Positions 53,538 to 64,000 of a stretch of 64,000 nucleotides of DNA are shown piece after piece. Origin of the DNA: Septoria linicola. Taxonomy: Eukaryota > Ascomycota > Dothideomycetes > Mycosphaerellales > Mycosphaerellaceae. Positions within the stretch are counted from its first letter, which is position 1. The number at the start of each line of letters is the position of its first letter. The translations under genes were made by a program, and so were the position numbers. Below the pieces are notes generated by a model that saw only the letters and a list, made by a program, of their open reading frames with translations, did not search any database and was not told the origin of the DNA. The stretch is from the NCBI GenBank assembly GCA_024114885.1, contig CP099420.1:2170001-2234000 (forward strand). The letters are read 5' to 3'.

Positions 53538-53843
53538 TATTGCAAGAAGGATGCTATGTGGCAGATGTTGTCGTATGTCGAGTCGCAAAGAAAGTTGGAG
53601 TTCAGAAGATCTTCAGATGCACGAAAGCGGACCTGATTCCGGCGCAAGCTAACTAACGTTAACTTGAGACTATCCACTGCTGCGCTTCGTGCTTACGTTC
53701 ACTTCCACTCAATTGATACATGCATATGCGCCGGTGACCATACGCAGGGCAACTCGCCCTTGATCTCCTTCTTGTTCGCTTCTACTACAAACGCTACTTG
53801 GGCACCACTTGACCACGATCATCCGACCACTTCCGCATCAATC
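53538..53843. promoter_or_regulatory. Divergent promoter region SF3b4 / DUF2015 gene
   Basis: 306 bases between divergent start codons; it contains both promoters and no gene. Confidence 0.5.
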
Positions 53844-54344
53844 ATGGCCTACCTCTTCTACACCTTCCTCTTTGCCTTTCTCGTCTGCGCAACTGGTATG
53901 CAGCTCACTCTCTACCCCTATAGTGTGCACAGACTAACATCAATCATAGCTCTCTACGCAACGCGCAACATCTGGAAGCCCTACGCCCCTCCCATCCCCT
54001 ACTTAACCGCGCCTGGCGAAATCCCCGACTGGGCCTACAACCTCTACGACCGTGTCAACGCCTACATCGACCGCTGGCGCTACTCCGCCCTCCCATCCTC
54101 CTTCCAAAACGAAGCAGAGCAAGGCTTCCACTCGTCCAACTTCGACATTGCGGAGAATATTACGGGAGAGGATAGCAGGTCGGGATTGTCTGGGCAGCAG
54201 AAAGCGGAGGTGTATGGGCTTATGAGGAGGCATGGCGTGACTTTTGACGAGGCGAGGAGGATGTTTACCGAGAGGCAATTTGCGGCTGCGGGAATTGGGC
54301 CCGATGGGAGGCCGTTGGATCGGAAGGCTGTCGTGTTTTCTTGA
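53844..54344 (+). CDS. DUF2015 family protein, single-pass membrane, 148 residues
   Basis: Exon 1 is 53844-53895 and exon 2 is 53950-54344, across a 54-nt intron (donor GTATGC, acceptor CATAG). The N-terminal helix MAYLFYTFLFAFLVCATALY is a signal anchor. It is followed by RNIWKPYAPPIPYLTAPGEIPDWAYNLYDRVNAYIDRWRY, and the body ends FDEARRMFTERQFAAAGIGPDGRPLDRKAVVFS. The GI(G)PDGRP(L)DPKAV-like end and overall length match the fungal DUF2015 family of unknown function, as I remember it. The second half contains an amphipathic UBA-like stretch (QKAEVYGLMRRHGVTFDEAR). The ORF-only reading (from 53664) would keep the intron and add an unsupported upstream extension. Confidence 0.8.
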   Translation: MAYLFYTFLFAFLVCATGMQLTLYPYSVHRLTSIIALYATRNIWKPYAPPIPYLTAPGEIPDWAYNLYDRVNAYIDRWRYSALPSSFQNEAEQGFHSSNFDIAENITGEDSRSGLSGQQKAEVYGLMRRHGVTFDEARRMFTERQFAAAGIGPDGRPLDRKAVVFS

Positions 54345-54581
54345 GTTGGGTTGATTTCATGGTATGCTACGGCATGGCGTTATAGGATCAGGTTTTCTAT
54401 GCTGGCACGTGAGAGGACGTTCGTCGATAGGATGTCATCTGCAATTTCTTCTCTCAACTGTGAAGCAATGGGAAGATGTAGCGGGCAGCACGTCTGCCTT
54501 GATTCACGTTGGCATGCTCAACGGCAGTCTTACTAATGCCACATGCTACAAAAGAGCAGACGCACCCACACCGCTGCACAT

Positions 54582-56995
54582 CTACGATCTATCCCGCTTC
54601 GTGAACTGATCAAAGCGATCTCTGATACCAAAATGCGGCATGCTCGGCTTGCCTCTGAGCTCCTGAAAGTCCGGCATGAGCGACATGCGCTTCTCCCTAG
54701 GAGCGCTCGATGGCTCATTGTACACCTTCTCCAACAACTCAGCACCCTTGATCTTGTCCACTTTGTCGAATCGAGTTTGGCTCTTGGACGAATCGAAGAA
54801 CTCTTCACCCTTGCCTTCTGCAGCGAGCATCATGAGATCGGTCGTTTGTCGGAGGGAGGTCAAGCTCTCGAGTAGAACTGGCGCTGCCGGAAGAGCTTCG
54901 ACGAATTGGACCAGGTCGTCGACATCGAGCTTGAATGCTGTGGCAGCTTGTGGCGAGATGTGCCGCACGTTCTGATCTAGCGGCAAGCTGAGCAGTTGCT
55001 CGCTGATGTGGTTGAGTGCCTCGAAGTAGATGAGCTCCTTGATCTGCTCTGGCAGTCCGAGAAGGACGGAGCTCATGATGTTGGACAAGTATCTGGTCAG
55101 TTCCTGAATGTATGGGCTGGCAGTGTCGGGAGTGTATGTGCTTGTCCATTCGTATTCCGCGGTGTCGATCAGGTCGTCGATTTTGCTGTTGACAAGCTCA
55201 AAGATGCGCTTTTCGGCTCGCTTCTTGGCGGCGTTAAACTGGCTTGTTGCATTCAGCTTAATGGGTCCCGCAGCGCTACTGCTTGATCGAGCCTCGACCA
55301 GAAGATCTTCCAAATCAGTACATGCTTGCTCGAAGTGGTCCAGATTTGTGAGTATCTGGACAATCTGACCAGGATACTGCGATGACAGTCGGTCGACCAG
55401 ACTACGGCAGACCTTGTCGACCAGCAGCTCATCCAGGCTCTCCTTCAAGGTCTTGTCGATGACAGTAGTGTGGCGGAAGTGATCATCAGAGAAGAGATAG
55501 ATCTGGTTCAGGAAGTTGCGGATGTCGATACAGACGAGTGGGTACATCTGACTGAAGGGTAGAACGCATGGATAGGTTTGCGTCTCGGCGCTCTCCATGC
55601 CCGCTGGAGGTGTGTACCACGACACTGAGATGACTTTAGTGTATTCGTCTGCATTGTTGATCGGCATCGGCATGTAGTCGTCAGTGCTGACAATCTGTAC
55701 GCCTGTTAGCATGCAATATGAAGTGATGACAAAGCAGGCCTACTCACCTCCTGGAAGTCATCGCTGAACCGTCGCTTCAACAGTGAGCTGTACTTGTCGA
55801 ATAGTGTCAACAGTAGGCCATCGAGGCTAGCAACAGAATAGCCCCAACTGTCCATGGTCTGGATGAAGAGGGCGATGACGCCTTTGACTTTGAGAAGTCG
55901 TTCGTCATTGTCGACATGGTGTAAAGCAGTGCTGATGAGAGACACTGATGACTGGCACATGCTCTCCCACAGCTCATCGATGTCGCCCTGCGAACGGAAA
56001 TTCTCGGTCTTCTGCATCGTAGCCTTTTCCACTATAGCAAATCCAGCGATGCCCTCGAGCAGACCACTGAGACTACTGTTGTCGTCCTCGAGTAAGTTAA
56101 TGGTCTGTGGTATGAGGAGATCCTTTTGCCTCCGACGAGTTGCAGCGTAGTCAGCACGGAACTTCTCAGTCTCTCCAAGCGCGTCGTGAATATGCAGACA
56201 TTCGAAGAGCGGCGAAAAGTCGACCTGCACTTCCTCGTTGTTCAGAACGTCGAATTCCTGGTCTTCGTCGGCGACGAGTTCGACTGCAGAATTGAGACCA
56301 AATGAACCCAGGTAGTCGTCCTTTTCTCCACGTTCCTTCTGGCGAGCTCGTCTCATCTCAGTGTGGTAGAAGGCTACCTCTCCCAAGAATTGTGATGTTT
56401 CTCGGATGCGGTACAACCAGGTGTGCAGATCTTGAGTGACGGCTTCTGCAATCATGCGCTGAGTGGCAGGCACCGAGCGCTCAATCATCTCAGCAATCTT
56501 GTATCGAGTGACCTCTCGAAGATGGACGTTCTGCAGCTCGTCGAGAGCCCGCAGAGCAGCGTAATGATTTTTCTTGCCGAGCAGATCATGCACCTGGTTG
56601 GCCAGGCGAAGCACTTCTAGGCAGTCTTTCAGAGCTTGAGTAGCATCATCGATGTTCTGGCGAACACTGCGTGAGTCCACAAGACCTTTCTTCTGCTCTG
56701 CCAAGTTCTCCGTGCTAGCTTCGATGCTCCTGCTGAGCTCCATGATCTCAGATGTCAGGTTCACTGTCTCCTCACGCACCGACTGAAGCTGATTGACGCT
56801 CGTGATGAACTCCTGATGATTGGAGTTGCATATCGACTCGATTTGGCTTTCGCGGTCTGCGGAGACATGATTGAGTGCATGGATCAGTGGTGTTACTTGC
56901 GTTTGTGACTCGGCATGCTTGAGAAGCGGTATCAGTTGGTCCAAGTAGTCCGATTCTGATGAAGAAAGGATGATCTGGGCGTTCACGTCAGTCAT
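54582..56995 (-). CDS. SEC15: Exocyst complex component Sec15
   Basis: Exon 1 is 56995-55748 and exon 2 is 55694-54582; 2361 nt, 786 residues, with a 53-nt intron ending GTACAG. The N-terminal part is coiled-coil (residues ~45-130: LQSVREETVNLTSEIMELSRSIEAS ... AEQKKGLVDSRSVRQNI). It precedes the helical-rod body with Sec15 signatures: LLGKKNHYAALRALDELQNVHL, RYKIAEMIERSVPATQRMIAEAV, and IVSTDDYMPMPINNADEY immediately after the intron. Then come LPFSQMYPLVCIDIRNFLNQIYLF and ALNHISEQLLSLPLDQNVRHISPQA. Sec15 links the Rab GTPase Sec4 to the exocyst for secretory-vesicle tethering at the hyphal tip. The length is normal for fungi. Confidence 0.95.
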
Positions 56996-58822
56996 GTTTT
57001 CGCGTGGCGCACTTCTGCTGTTGCGTTTGTACTGCTAGGCTGCATGGCTTTTGGTGCCTGCGCGCGTGGCTCTGCGCCCGTGCCCTGCGAGGAGCTCGTT
57101 TGTTTACCCGGCAAGGTTGAAAAAGAGGAAAATCGTACCTGCTGCACCGCTCCAGTGAGATCGTCATGCTGATCTGAGATAAGTCCAGGCATTGCGTATG
57201 CTTTGAGCGAAGCCCAACAAGCTTAATTCGAAATAATCACGTCTGTGTAATTGAGAGAAACAACACCTCGAGACGCAAGCTCGTGGCCGCTCGCACGGAG
57301 GTCTCTCGGAGGTACGCCAATATCGATCTGACCGGTTCAGATTAAAACAATCCAACACGCGACACGAGCCTGCGATGAATATCCGAGTGCGAGACGAGAT
57401 AGACCAGGAATAACGATGCACCCTAGAAAGCGTGGCGGCTATGCTGAACCTTGGCCTTGGTGAATACTGCTGCGACCATTCACCGCTTTGTCCACAACTC
57501 GCTCAGGCCCAAATTTCGATCCGCGGGCGTGAGTATTCCGTGACTATGCCAGATCAGCATGGTTCTTTACTAGAGTCCAAGAAGAGATCACTTTGGACAC
57601 TCCAGCACGAACATCAGGATGCTGCACACGAACCTTCTATGTCCCAATACCAGACTTTCACGCGTGCTACGAAGCATACAAGAAGAGCAAGAAGGTTCAG
57701 GACAGAGCAATAGCCAGCCTGATGGGCATAATATACGTAAATGAACGCGATATCGGCCTCGACGCCAGCATGTGAGGTGCCTGGAGATGCCTGGGGCGCG
57801 CTTTCCCGAAGTGTCCCGATCGAGCTTGAGCTGCTCCTTTTTGCTTGGCGAACGCCTGGCTCGAGCACTTTTAGAGACCTTGCTAGTTCCCGGGGCTAAA
57901 AGCGCCACGAACTTCTGGAGAGCTTGGGCCTCTATCAAAATCCCAAGATCAGTGACGCAGCGGTATACAGCACGTCCGAGTGTTGCGCTGCTCGCACGGA
58001 TGGTGGGATGCCTGAAGAAGTGTCAACTAGTATTGCATAGCATTAAACGTGTCCTTTGCACCGTTGGACCAATTGCAGCAATTCTTTTCCAAACCAAATC
58101 GTCGTTCGGTTGCGTCTGGTTGGCAAGAGCGATGGGCGGGTCCCAAGAAGTCAACCGTAAAGTGACGGAAACAACAGCATCTTCCTTGCCATGCTATACA
58201 ACGTCCGCTGACGCTACAGACACGAGAGTAACGGGATGAGCATCGCGCGAGTCTCCTCTGTGCAACGACACACATATCATGTCTTGAAGCCAGCGATACT
58301 GCATTGTCGAACATGGCAGACACTGACTCCCAGCAACCATGCTCGCGTTGTGGCCCAAGCAACACCTTTTTCTCTCCCGTCGATAGACCCACACTGTCCC
58401 GGCCACTCTTTCCCACAATCAAAATCCTCCCTCGCTCCTTCTCTCCCTCCTTCTCCTCCCTCAGTTCGACATTGCAAACCACTTTACCCCTTTGGCGACC
58501 CGACTCATCAGTACACAACTGCTCTTTCAGCTTGCCACCTCTCTCTTCTTCATCCTTTGCACTCCATCAACAGCCCGTACACACCACAGTCAGCAGAACA
58601 CAAGCTGTAACTCGTTGGTCGCTGTCGTTGGTTGGCATTGATACTCAACAGTCATTGGAGAGTATACAAGAGAAGACACACACAACGGAGAAGTCATCCT
58701 TTGGACCTTGCAGTCACTCGCTCGCCAATACACTGTGAGTGTGGCCTCATCTCCCGCATTACCTGACACAGCACCATTGACTGCCACGCAGAGAAGACAG
58801 AATTCAGTCACTCGCATACAAC
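56996..58822. other. Intergenic region SEC15 / Mei2-like gene
   Basis: About 1.8 kb between divergent genes. Only short frames occur. From about 58370 to 58520 the plus strand is strongly C/T-rich (CTCCCTCC runs), typical of a long fungal promoter/5' UTR for the RNA-binding protein gene. No repeat or RNA gene is seen. Confidence 0.4.
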
Positions 58823-61484
58823 ATGTCATCCTCAAAGAGCAACATGAATACAGCCGGTCGCAGCAACGGAGGTGCTCCTCGAGCATTGCCAGCTGGCGTC
58901 GCTCTGCCATTGCAGCCGTAAGCCGCCCTTTCCCCTCATTTTTGCAGCGCTCGTCGCATGTGCACCTCACTGACCTCCACCTCAGAAAGGGCACTACCAA
59001 GGCTGAGGTACCTCGTGCTATCGCAAGCAGCAGCAAGGTCAACACCCAGCAACCGTCTGTCTTTGGCAACGTCAACAACCTCACCGACGCTACGCGCTCG
59101 ATGCAGCTCAACGGCCAGGCTACCAAGTTCCAGCCATCGCAGCCACAGAACCCGTACATGAAGAGCCTGTTGCGTGACAGCGAGCCAGACAAGGCACCCA
59201 CTCCCGTCGTCTACGACAAGCCGCTCATCGTGCACGGTGACGTTGCCGGCAAGGGTAAGGCTCCAGCAGCAAAGGAAACTTCTCCCATCGGCACTCGTCC
59301 ACAAGGAGCTCTGTTCGTCAACACCATCTTCACCACAGATGTCGGTCAGGCCTTCCAGGGCGGTCACTTCATCCGCATTCGTAACATCAAGGACATCCAC
59401 GAGTGGCACAACGGCGTCAACCACTTCCGTGACGACGTGAGTAGCCATCTTCTCACACGCCCATCCTGCTGAGCTCGCTGACCTGACCTTAGTGGAACAT
59501 CGAGATCGATCCCCGTCTCTACGACATCAAGGTCTCTTATCCCAACGACCGTCGCACTAGCCTCAGCATCTATCTCTGTGTCGACGACATCAAGCAGGCC
59601 GGCGTCATCGTCGAGCAACTGCCAGTGTGCATGTCCCAGTGGCAGGTCGAGCACGTCTCGTTCTCCGCATATGCCGCTGCTCCAGGCAAGGGCGCCAACA
59701 CCGCAAAGCCACCATTGCACTACGACGGCCAGGTCCACATCGTCGCTCAGCCGGATGATCCAGAACTCGACCTTGCCGACGACAGTACCAACATCCTTGA
59801 GAAGGGCATCTACGAGCTCGCCCAGGAGTATGGCTACGTGCACGCCTTCACCAAGATCATCGTCGGTGATTCGTCCTACCTGCACTTCCGTGTGGAGTTC
59901 AACAGCATTCGTTCCGCCCACCACCTCATCAATGAGGTCAACACCATGAACCCCCACCCGGTTGGCGTGAGTCTTTCCCATCCACTCTTTCCTTGTAATT
60001 ATGCTGACATGCCGCAGGACTGGCTCACTATTGCTTTCCCATACACCGAGCGTTCATCTCAAGACTCCGACGATGACGACGATACGACCATCACCTCGAC
60101 CAGCGAGAGCAACAGCGCTCCCAACGGCATCACCACCAGCCCGACTGGCCGCACAGCTTGGTCCACCGGCGCTGATGGTCGCTACATCATGCAGAAGCCA
60201 CCTGTCATCGCTCCAAAGTTCAACAGCAACCGTCAAGCACCGCAGCCAATGCCGCCATTCCCACCAATGCAGATGCCGATGCCGATGCAGCTCTACAACG
60301 CGGCCCACCCACTCTCCCAAGATGCTCGCTTCTTCCAAGAGCAGAATCCGATGGCAGGTCACGGCCCCTTCATGGGTGGTCAAGGACATGGTGGACAGGT
60401 CGTTGTATACGATCGTGAGGTTCGTGGATCTCGTTCTCACGGCTGGGGCACCGGCCCACTCAACCGTGTTCATGGTTCTCGTCGCGACAATCACAACATG
60501 GATCCTAACGAGCCACAGTCCATCAACCTCGAGCGTCTCGCCCTCGGTCACGATGTCCGCACGACCATCATGCTGCGAAACATCCCTAACCAGTGGAACT
60601 ACCGCGATCTGAAGGCACGCCTTGATCAGATCTGTGCCGGCAAGTACGACTTCACGTACTTGCGCATCGACTTCGAGAAAGCAACCAATGTTGGCTACGG
60701 CTTCATCAACCTGACACACCCAGACCATGTCGTGCCGTTCGTCAAGGCTATCGTTGGCGCTGAGTGGGCTCCCGGCATGTACCCACGCAAGATCGGCCAG
60801 ATCTCCTACGCCACCATCCAGGGCATTGACTGCTTGACTGAGAAGTTCCGCAACTCTGCCATCATGTCGGAGTTTCCAGATTACCGTCCCAAGCTCTGGT
60901 ACACTGCTGCCGACGCCCCATCACAGCACCTGATTGGCACAGAGAAGCCTTTCCCAGCACCAAACAACCATACCAAGACCCAGCGTTCCCACGATAACGC
61001 CGGCACCATCGGTCTATACGCCCCACGCTCGTCCCTTCGTGGCGGTGACCGCTCTCGCCGTTCGAACTATGACCGTGGCACCCAGCACCAGCTCGAGGAA
61101 GATGCGTACTACGCTGGCCCGTCGTATGGTTACGACAATTACACTGCCGCTGCCCGTGGTCCAATCGCTCCACCACCAGGAGCATTCTACCCACCCGCTG
61201 GCTACGCCATGCCGTACTATCCACCGCCAACACAGTACTACGGCTACCCGGCCTTCGGGCACCCAGGCTACCAGGTCCCTCACCCACAGCAGTGGGTCAC
61301 ACCATACAACAACGTGCCAGCCTCCCGCCTGCGCACGATCAGCCAGGGTCGCCTCGCCGGCCGCCCACAGAACGTCACCGTGGCTCAGAGCCACATCCCT
61401 CGCTCCTTTGGCCAGCAGGCCACCACCTCCGGCGGCGCTCCTGGCAGCTCGGCTGCCACCAACCAGACCGAGATGGAGAACTAG
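58823..61484 (+). CDS. Mei2-type RNA-binding protein (RRM_2)
   Basis: Exons 58823-58917, 58986-59436, 59493-59966 and 60018-61484; 2487 nt, 828 residues, all in phase. The N-terminus is Ser/Asn-rich. Residues ~100-340 contain two degenerate RRM-like regions (ALFVNTIFTTDVGQAFQGGH ... FIRIRNIKDIHEW; then SYPNDRRTSLSIYLCVDDI). The defining domain is the C-terminal Mei2 RRM at ~515-610: RTTIMLRNIPNQWNYRDLKARLDQ, YDFTYLRIDFEKATNVGYGFINL, and WAPGMYPRKIGQISYATIQGID. The C-terminal third is rich in Tyr/Pro/Gly (PPPGAFYPPAGYAMPYYPPP). Mei2 of fission yeast drives meiosis through a noncoding RNA; filamentous-fungal relatives are poorly characterised. Third-position C bias is high from exon 2 onward, suggesting strong expression. 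Confidence 0.93.
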
Positions 61485-61639
61485 GTTGGCGTGTGTGCTC
61501 CGACAACACATTGGCGGCCTTGAGTAGGCAGCAGTAGGATGTCTCACTTGGCACCACCTGGCTGGTGGTGCAGCCAGGTGGTGTTTGTTCTTTTAAGTAA
61601 TAATAGTAATCAAACATCCTGTCTGCGTTTGTCTCTCCA

Positions 61640-64000
61640 CGTCTTCTCCATGGTTTGTCATCTACCATGCCGCCAGAGAGCCAGACGCTGCGCATTGTCA
61701 TGCCTTCCTCAGAGTGAGTGGGTTGTGAGTTGACCTCGCTGTCTCCACGAAATTTGACTCAACGAAGCTGCCAGAGCTCCAGACGGCCTGAAAATTTTCC
61801 ATTCAGCGCCACGGAGAGAGTAAGTTGTTGACCAATCTCACTGTGTCCGCGATCCTTTCAAAATTCACTCTCTCCGTGATTCTTTGTCCACCATGCCGCC
61901 AGGGAGTCAGACGTCTCGAATTGTCATGCCTTTGCCAGAGCGAGTAAATTGAGAGCTGACCTCGTTGTCTCTGCTGATTTGGCTTCAACGATGCCGCCAG
62001 AGCCACAGACGGCCTGGACTTTCACATTTCAACGCGACGGAGAGAGTAGGTGGTTGATTGATCTCACTGTCTCCATGATTTTTGTCCACCATGCCGCCAG
62101 AAGGTCAGACATCTCGAATTGTCATGCCTCTGCAAGATCGAGTCGGTTTGGAGCCGACCTCGTTGTCTCCGCAGATTTTGTCGTGACGATGTCACCAAAG
62201 CTCCAGACGACCTGGATCTTCATGTCTCCACGGGACGGAGAGAGTAGAGTGTTACTCCATTTCACCGTCTCTGCCGATTTCTCGTTTACCACGCCGTTAG
62301 ACAGCTAGACGTAGTGGATTCTGGTACTTTTGCGAAACAGAGAGAGCAAATCGAGAGTCGAGCTCACTCTCTCTGCCATTTCTTGCGTACTATGCCGCCA
62401 GAGCTTCAAGCGACTTGAATCTTCATGCTTCAAACAGACAGAGACAGCAAGTGGTTAATTAGCCATACCATCTCTGCCGTTTCTTGCGCACTATGCCGTC
62501 GGAGAGCCAGAAGCAGCTGATTTTGTTACCTTAACGAAACAGAGAGAGTAAGTCGTTGATTAGCATTACTGTCTCTGCGATTCGAGTTGCACTATGCCGC
62601 CTGAGCGCCTGAGAGCCAGATGCAGTGGATCCTGGGACCGCGACGTAATGGAGAGAGCAGATTGTTTGTTAGCCTCGCCGTCTCCGAGCGTCTTTGTATA
62701 CCATGCTCTCCGAGAGTCAGACTCTGCAAATGTTCATGCCCCAATACTGGAGACAATGCTGGACTGGTCATTCCGTCTCCGGGATTTTCTGAGTACCATT
62801 CCCTCCAAGAGCCAGCTGCTGTGAATGCTTACAACTCGCCAATTCGGAGAGCATTATGGTCTGTCCTTCCTTCTCTGCCAATCTCGCCGCAAGAAAGCCG
62901 CCAGAGACCCAGACAACGTAGATGTTCGTGCTTTCGAAAGATGGAGAGAGCTATGCATAGCCTTGCTGTCTCGAAAATTCCACGCGTGCCATGCCACTAT
63001 GGCTCCCCACGATGCAGAACGTCATGCTTCGATAATGCAGAGGGAGTTATAGACAGACATTCCTTCTCTGCCAGTTTCGCCGTAACAAAGCCGCCAGAGC
63101 TCCAGACGCTGAGCAATCTGATGTTCTTATAAGTTGGAAAGACTCGTGCATAGCCTTGTTGTCTCCATAATCGCTCGCACACTAGGTCGTTATGGCTCCA
63201 GAGGCTGTGCCATTGCACGCCTCGATGAGACGGAGTGAGATGTGGGCTAGAGATGCTCTGACTGTCAACTAGTCCGTGACAAAGCCGCTAGAGCTGCAGA
63301 CGCTGTGTAATCAGGTGCCTCGATGATGCGGAGTGACTCGTTTGCTTATGATCTGTCTCCTGAAACTCCTACGCACTATGCTGGCGAGACTCCAGACAAC
63401 GTGCAAGTGGACGTCTCACTCGGATGGAGAAGGTCGTGCCCTGTCGAGTCTGTTTCTGCCCCATCTGTCACAGCGATACCGCCAGAGCTTCAGACGCCGT
63501 GCAATTTCGCGCCTCCTGGAATCGGAGAGAGGTGTCGATTAGTCCCACCCTTTCCGCAGACGCGGCGTTGGCCATGTCATTGGAGATCCAGATGCTCGAG
63601 ATCTTGCAGCTTCACGGAGCGGAGGGATGCTAGTAAATCATCTTCCTATTTCCCGGGACTTCCTATGTTGTGCGAGGCAGAGCTTCACAAATGTGGAAGA
63701 AGCCGAGTATCTCTGCCAGTTCTGCCACGGCCGCGGTAATGGAGCTCCATACGCTTTAGACTCTCATACCTCAAGATTCTGGGACGAGTAGTAAGGTAGC
63801 CTTCCTGTGTGCTCCGAGTAAATACTTTAGCAAATATGCGACTGAAGCTACAGATACTGGAGATCGCGCAGATCAACGGAGTGGAGCGACTCGAGGCGAT
63901 CTACAACCATCTTGCCTCTGCTTCCATCGTATCAGCTGGTGCCTTACAAACGTAGAACCACTCCACAGTCTCTGCCGACGCTGGGCTACCCACGCTAACA
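61640..64000 (+). repeat. Degenerate tandem array of ~98-bp units (about 24 copies, continues past window)
   Basis: Units recur about every 95-102 bases, with a few shorter or longer, from ~61640 to the window end. The best-kept cores are CCGCCAGAGCTCCAGACG (near 61767, 61990, 63088, 63475), a GACGGAGAGAGT box about 35 bases later, and CTGTCTCTGCCGAT at unit borders. Copies differ by substitutions and small indels, so no long frame survives. On the plus strand many copies still spell related peptides such as TMPPELQT..., RDGESR, LTVSAD, consistent with an ancestral ~33-residue protein repeat. The array begins about 150 bases after the Mei2-type gene. No transposon ends are recognised. Confidence 0.8.

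Noticed and set aside
53664..53843. Upstream in-frame extension of the DUF2015 ORF to 53664
   Set aside because: That reading also retains the intron; the signal anchor begins at the ATG at 53844 and the upstream part resembles no family member.
61640..64000. CRISPR-like or hairpin-only interpretation of the repeat array
   Set aside because: Units are contiguous without spacers, the organism is a eukaryote, and the residual peptide pattern is more consistent than the stem, which is lost in most units.

Overview
The window is nuclear DNA of a filamentous ascomycete, most likely a Dothideomycete near the Capnodiales/Mycosphaerellales. The evidence is short (about 41-135 nt) GT-AG introns, dispersed monocistronic genes on both strands, and fungus-specific families (MARVEL proteins, DUF2015, C2H2 plus fungal_trans regulator, M28 peptidase). 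A captured 18S rRNA fragment also carries the AAGGTCTCCGTAGG variant that I remember from Mycosphaerella-type rDNA. Gene models were assembled by hand from reading frames and splice signals. Most exon sums close exactly in frame; exceptions are flagged.

Layout. 1-3.6 kb: truncated F-box-like gene, four-TM MARVEL protein, small secreted-type protein. 3.6-6.9 kb: no supported gene. 6.9-22.2 kb: mostly housekeeping genes (GSK-3 kinase, SUN-domain SLP1, mitochondrial MTO1, secreted M28 peptidase, NIPA-type transporter), with a broken membrane-protein gene and a duplicated 134-bp segment at 17.9-19.3 kb. 22.8-40.5 kb: an accessory block holding a P450, two FAD monooxygenases, a polysaccharide-deacetylase-fold hydrolase, an Old Yellow Enzyme homologue, a C2H2/fungal_trans regulator, an NCS1 permease, a 2-oxoglutarate dioxygenase and an enoyl-CoA hydratase. 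40.8-41.8 kb: two very small spliced genes. 41.8-50.9 kb: gene-poor, one truncated membrane-protein gene. 50.9-61.5 kb: housekeeping genes (ribosomal protein L28e, SF3b4/HSH49, DUF2015, exocyst SEC15, Mei2-type RNA-binding protein). 61.6-64.0 kb: degenerate tandem array of ~98-bp units running off the window.

Functional reading. The set OYE + C2H2 regulator + 2OG dioxygenase + salicylate-hydroxylase-type FMO + phenol-hydroxylase-type FMO + polysaccharide-deacetylase-type imidase matches hxnT/R/Y/X/V/M, the Aspergillus nidulans nicotinate catabolism genes. I therefore read 24.9-39.0 kb as an hxn-like cluster. No hxnS hydroxylase, hxnN amidase, hxnW reductase or MFS transporter (hxnP/hxnZ) is seen. 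An NCS1 permease and a P450 sit in or beside the cluster instead.

The most unusual observation is in the MARVEL gene. Its 59-nt second intron is almost exactly the 3' end of 18S rRNA, with the splice donor and acceptor supplied by rRNA-like sequence. A second theme is decay: the P450, dioxygenase and enoyl-CoA hydratase genes each carry what looks like a single-base frameshift, and a membrane-protein gene has two in-frame TGA codons, while the neighbouring housekeeping genes are intact.
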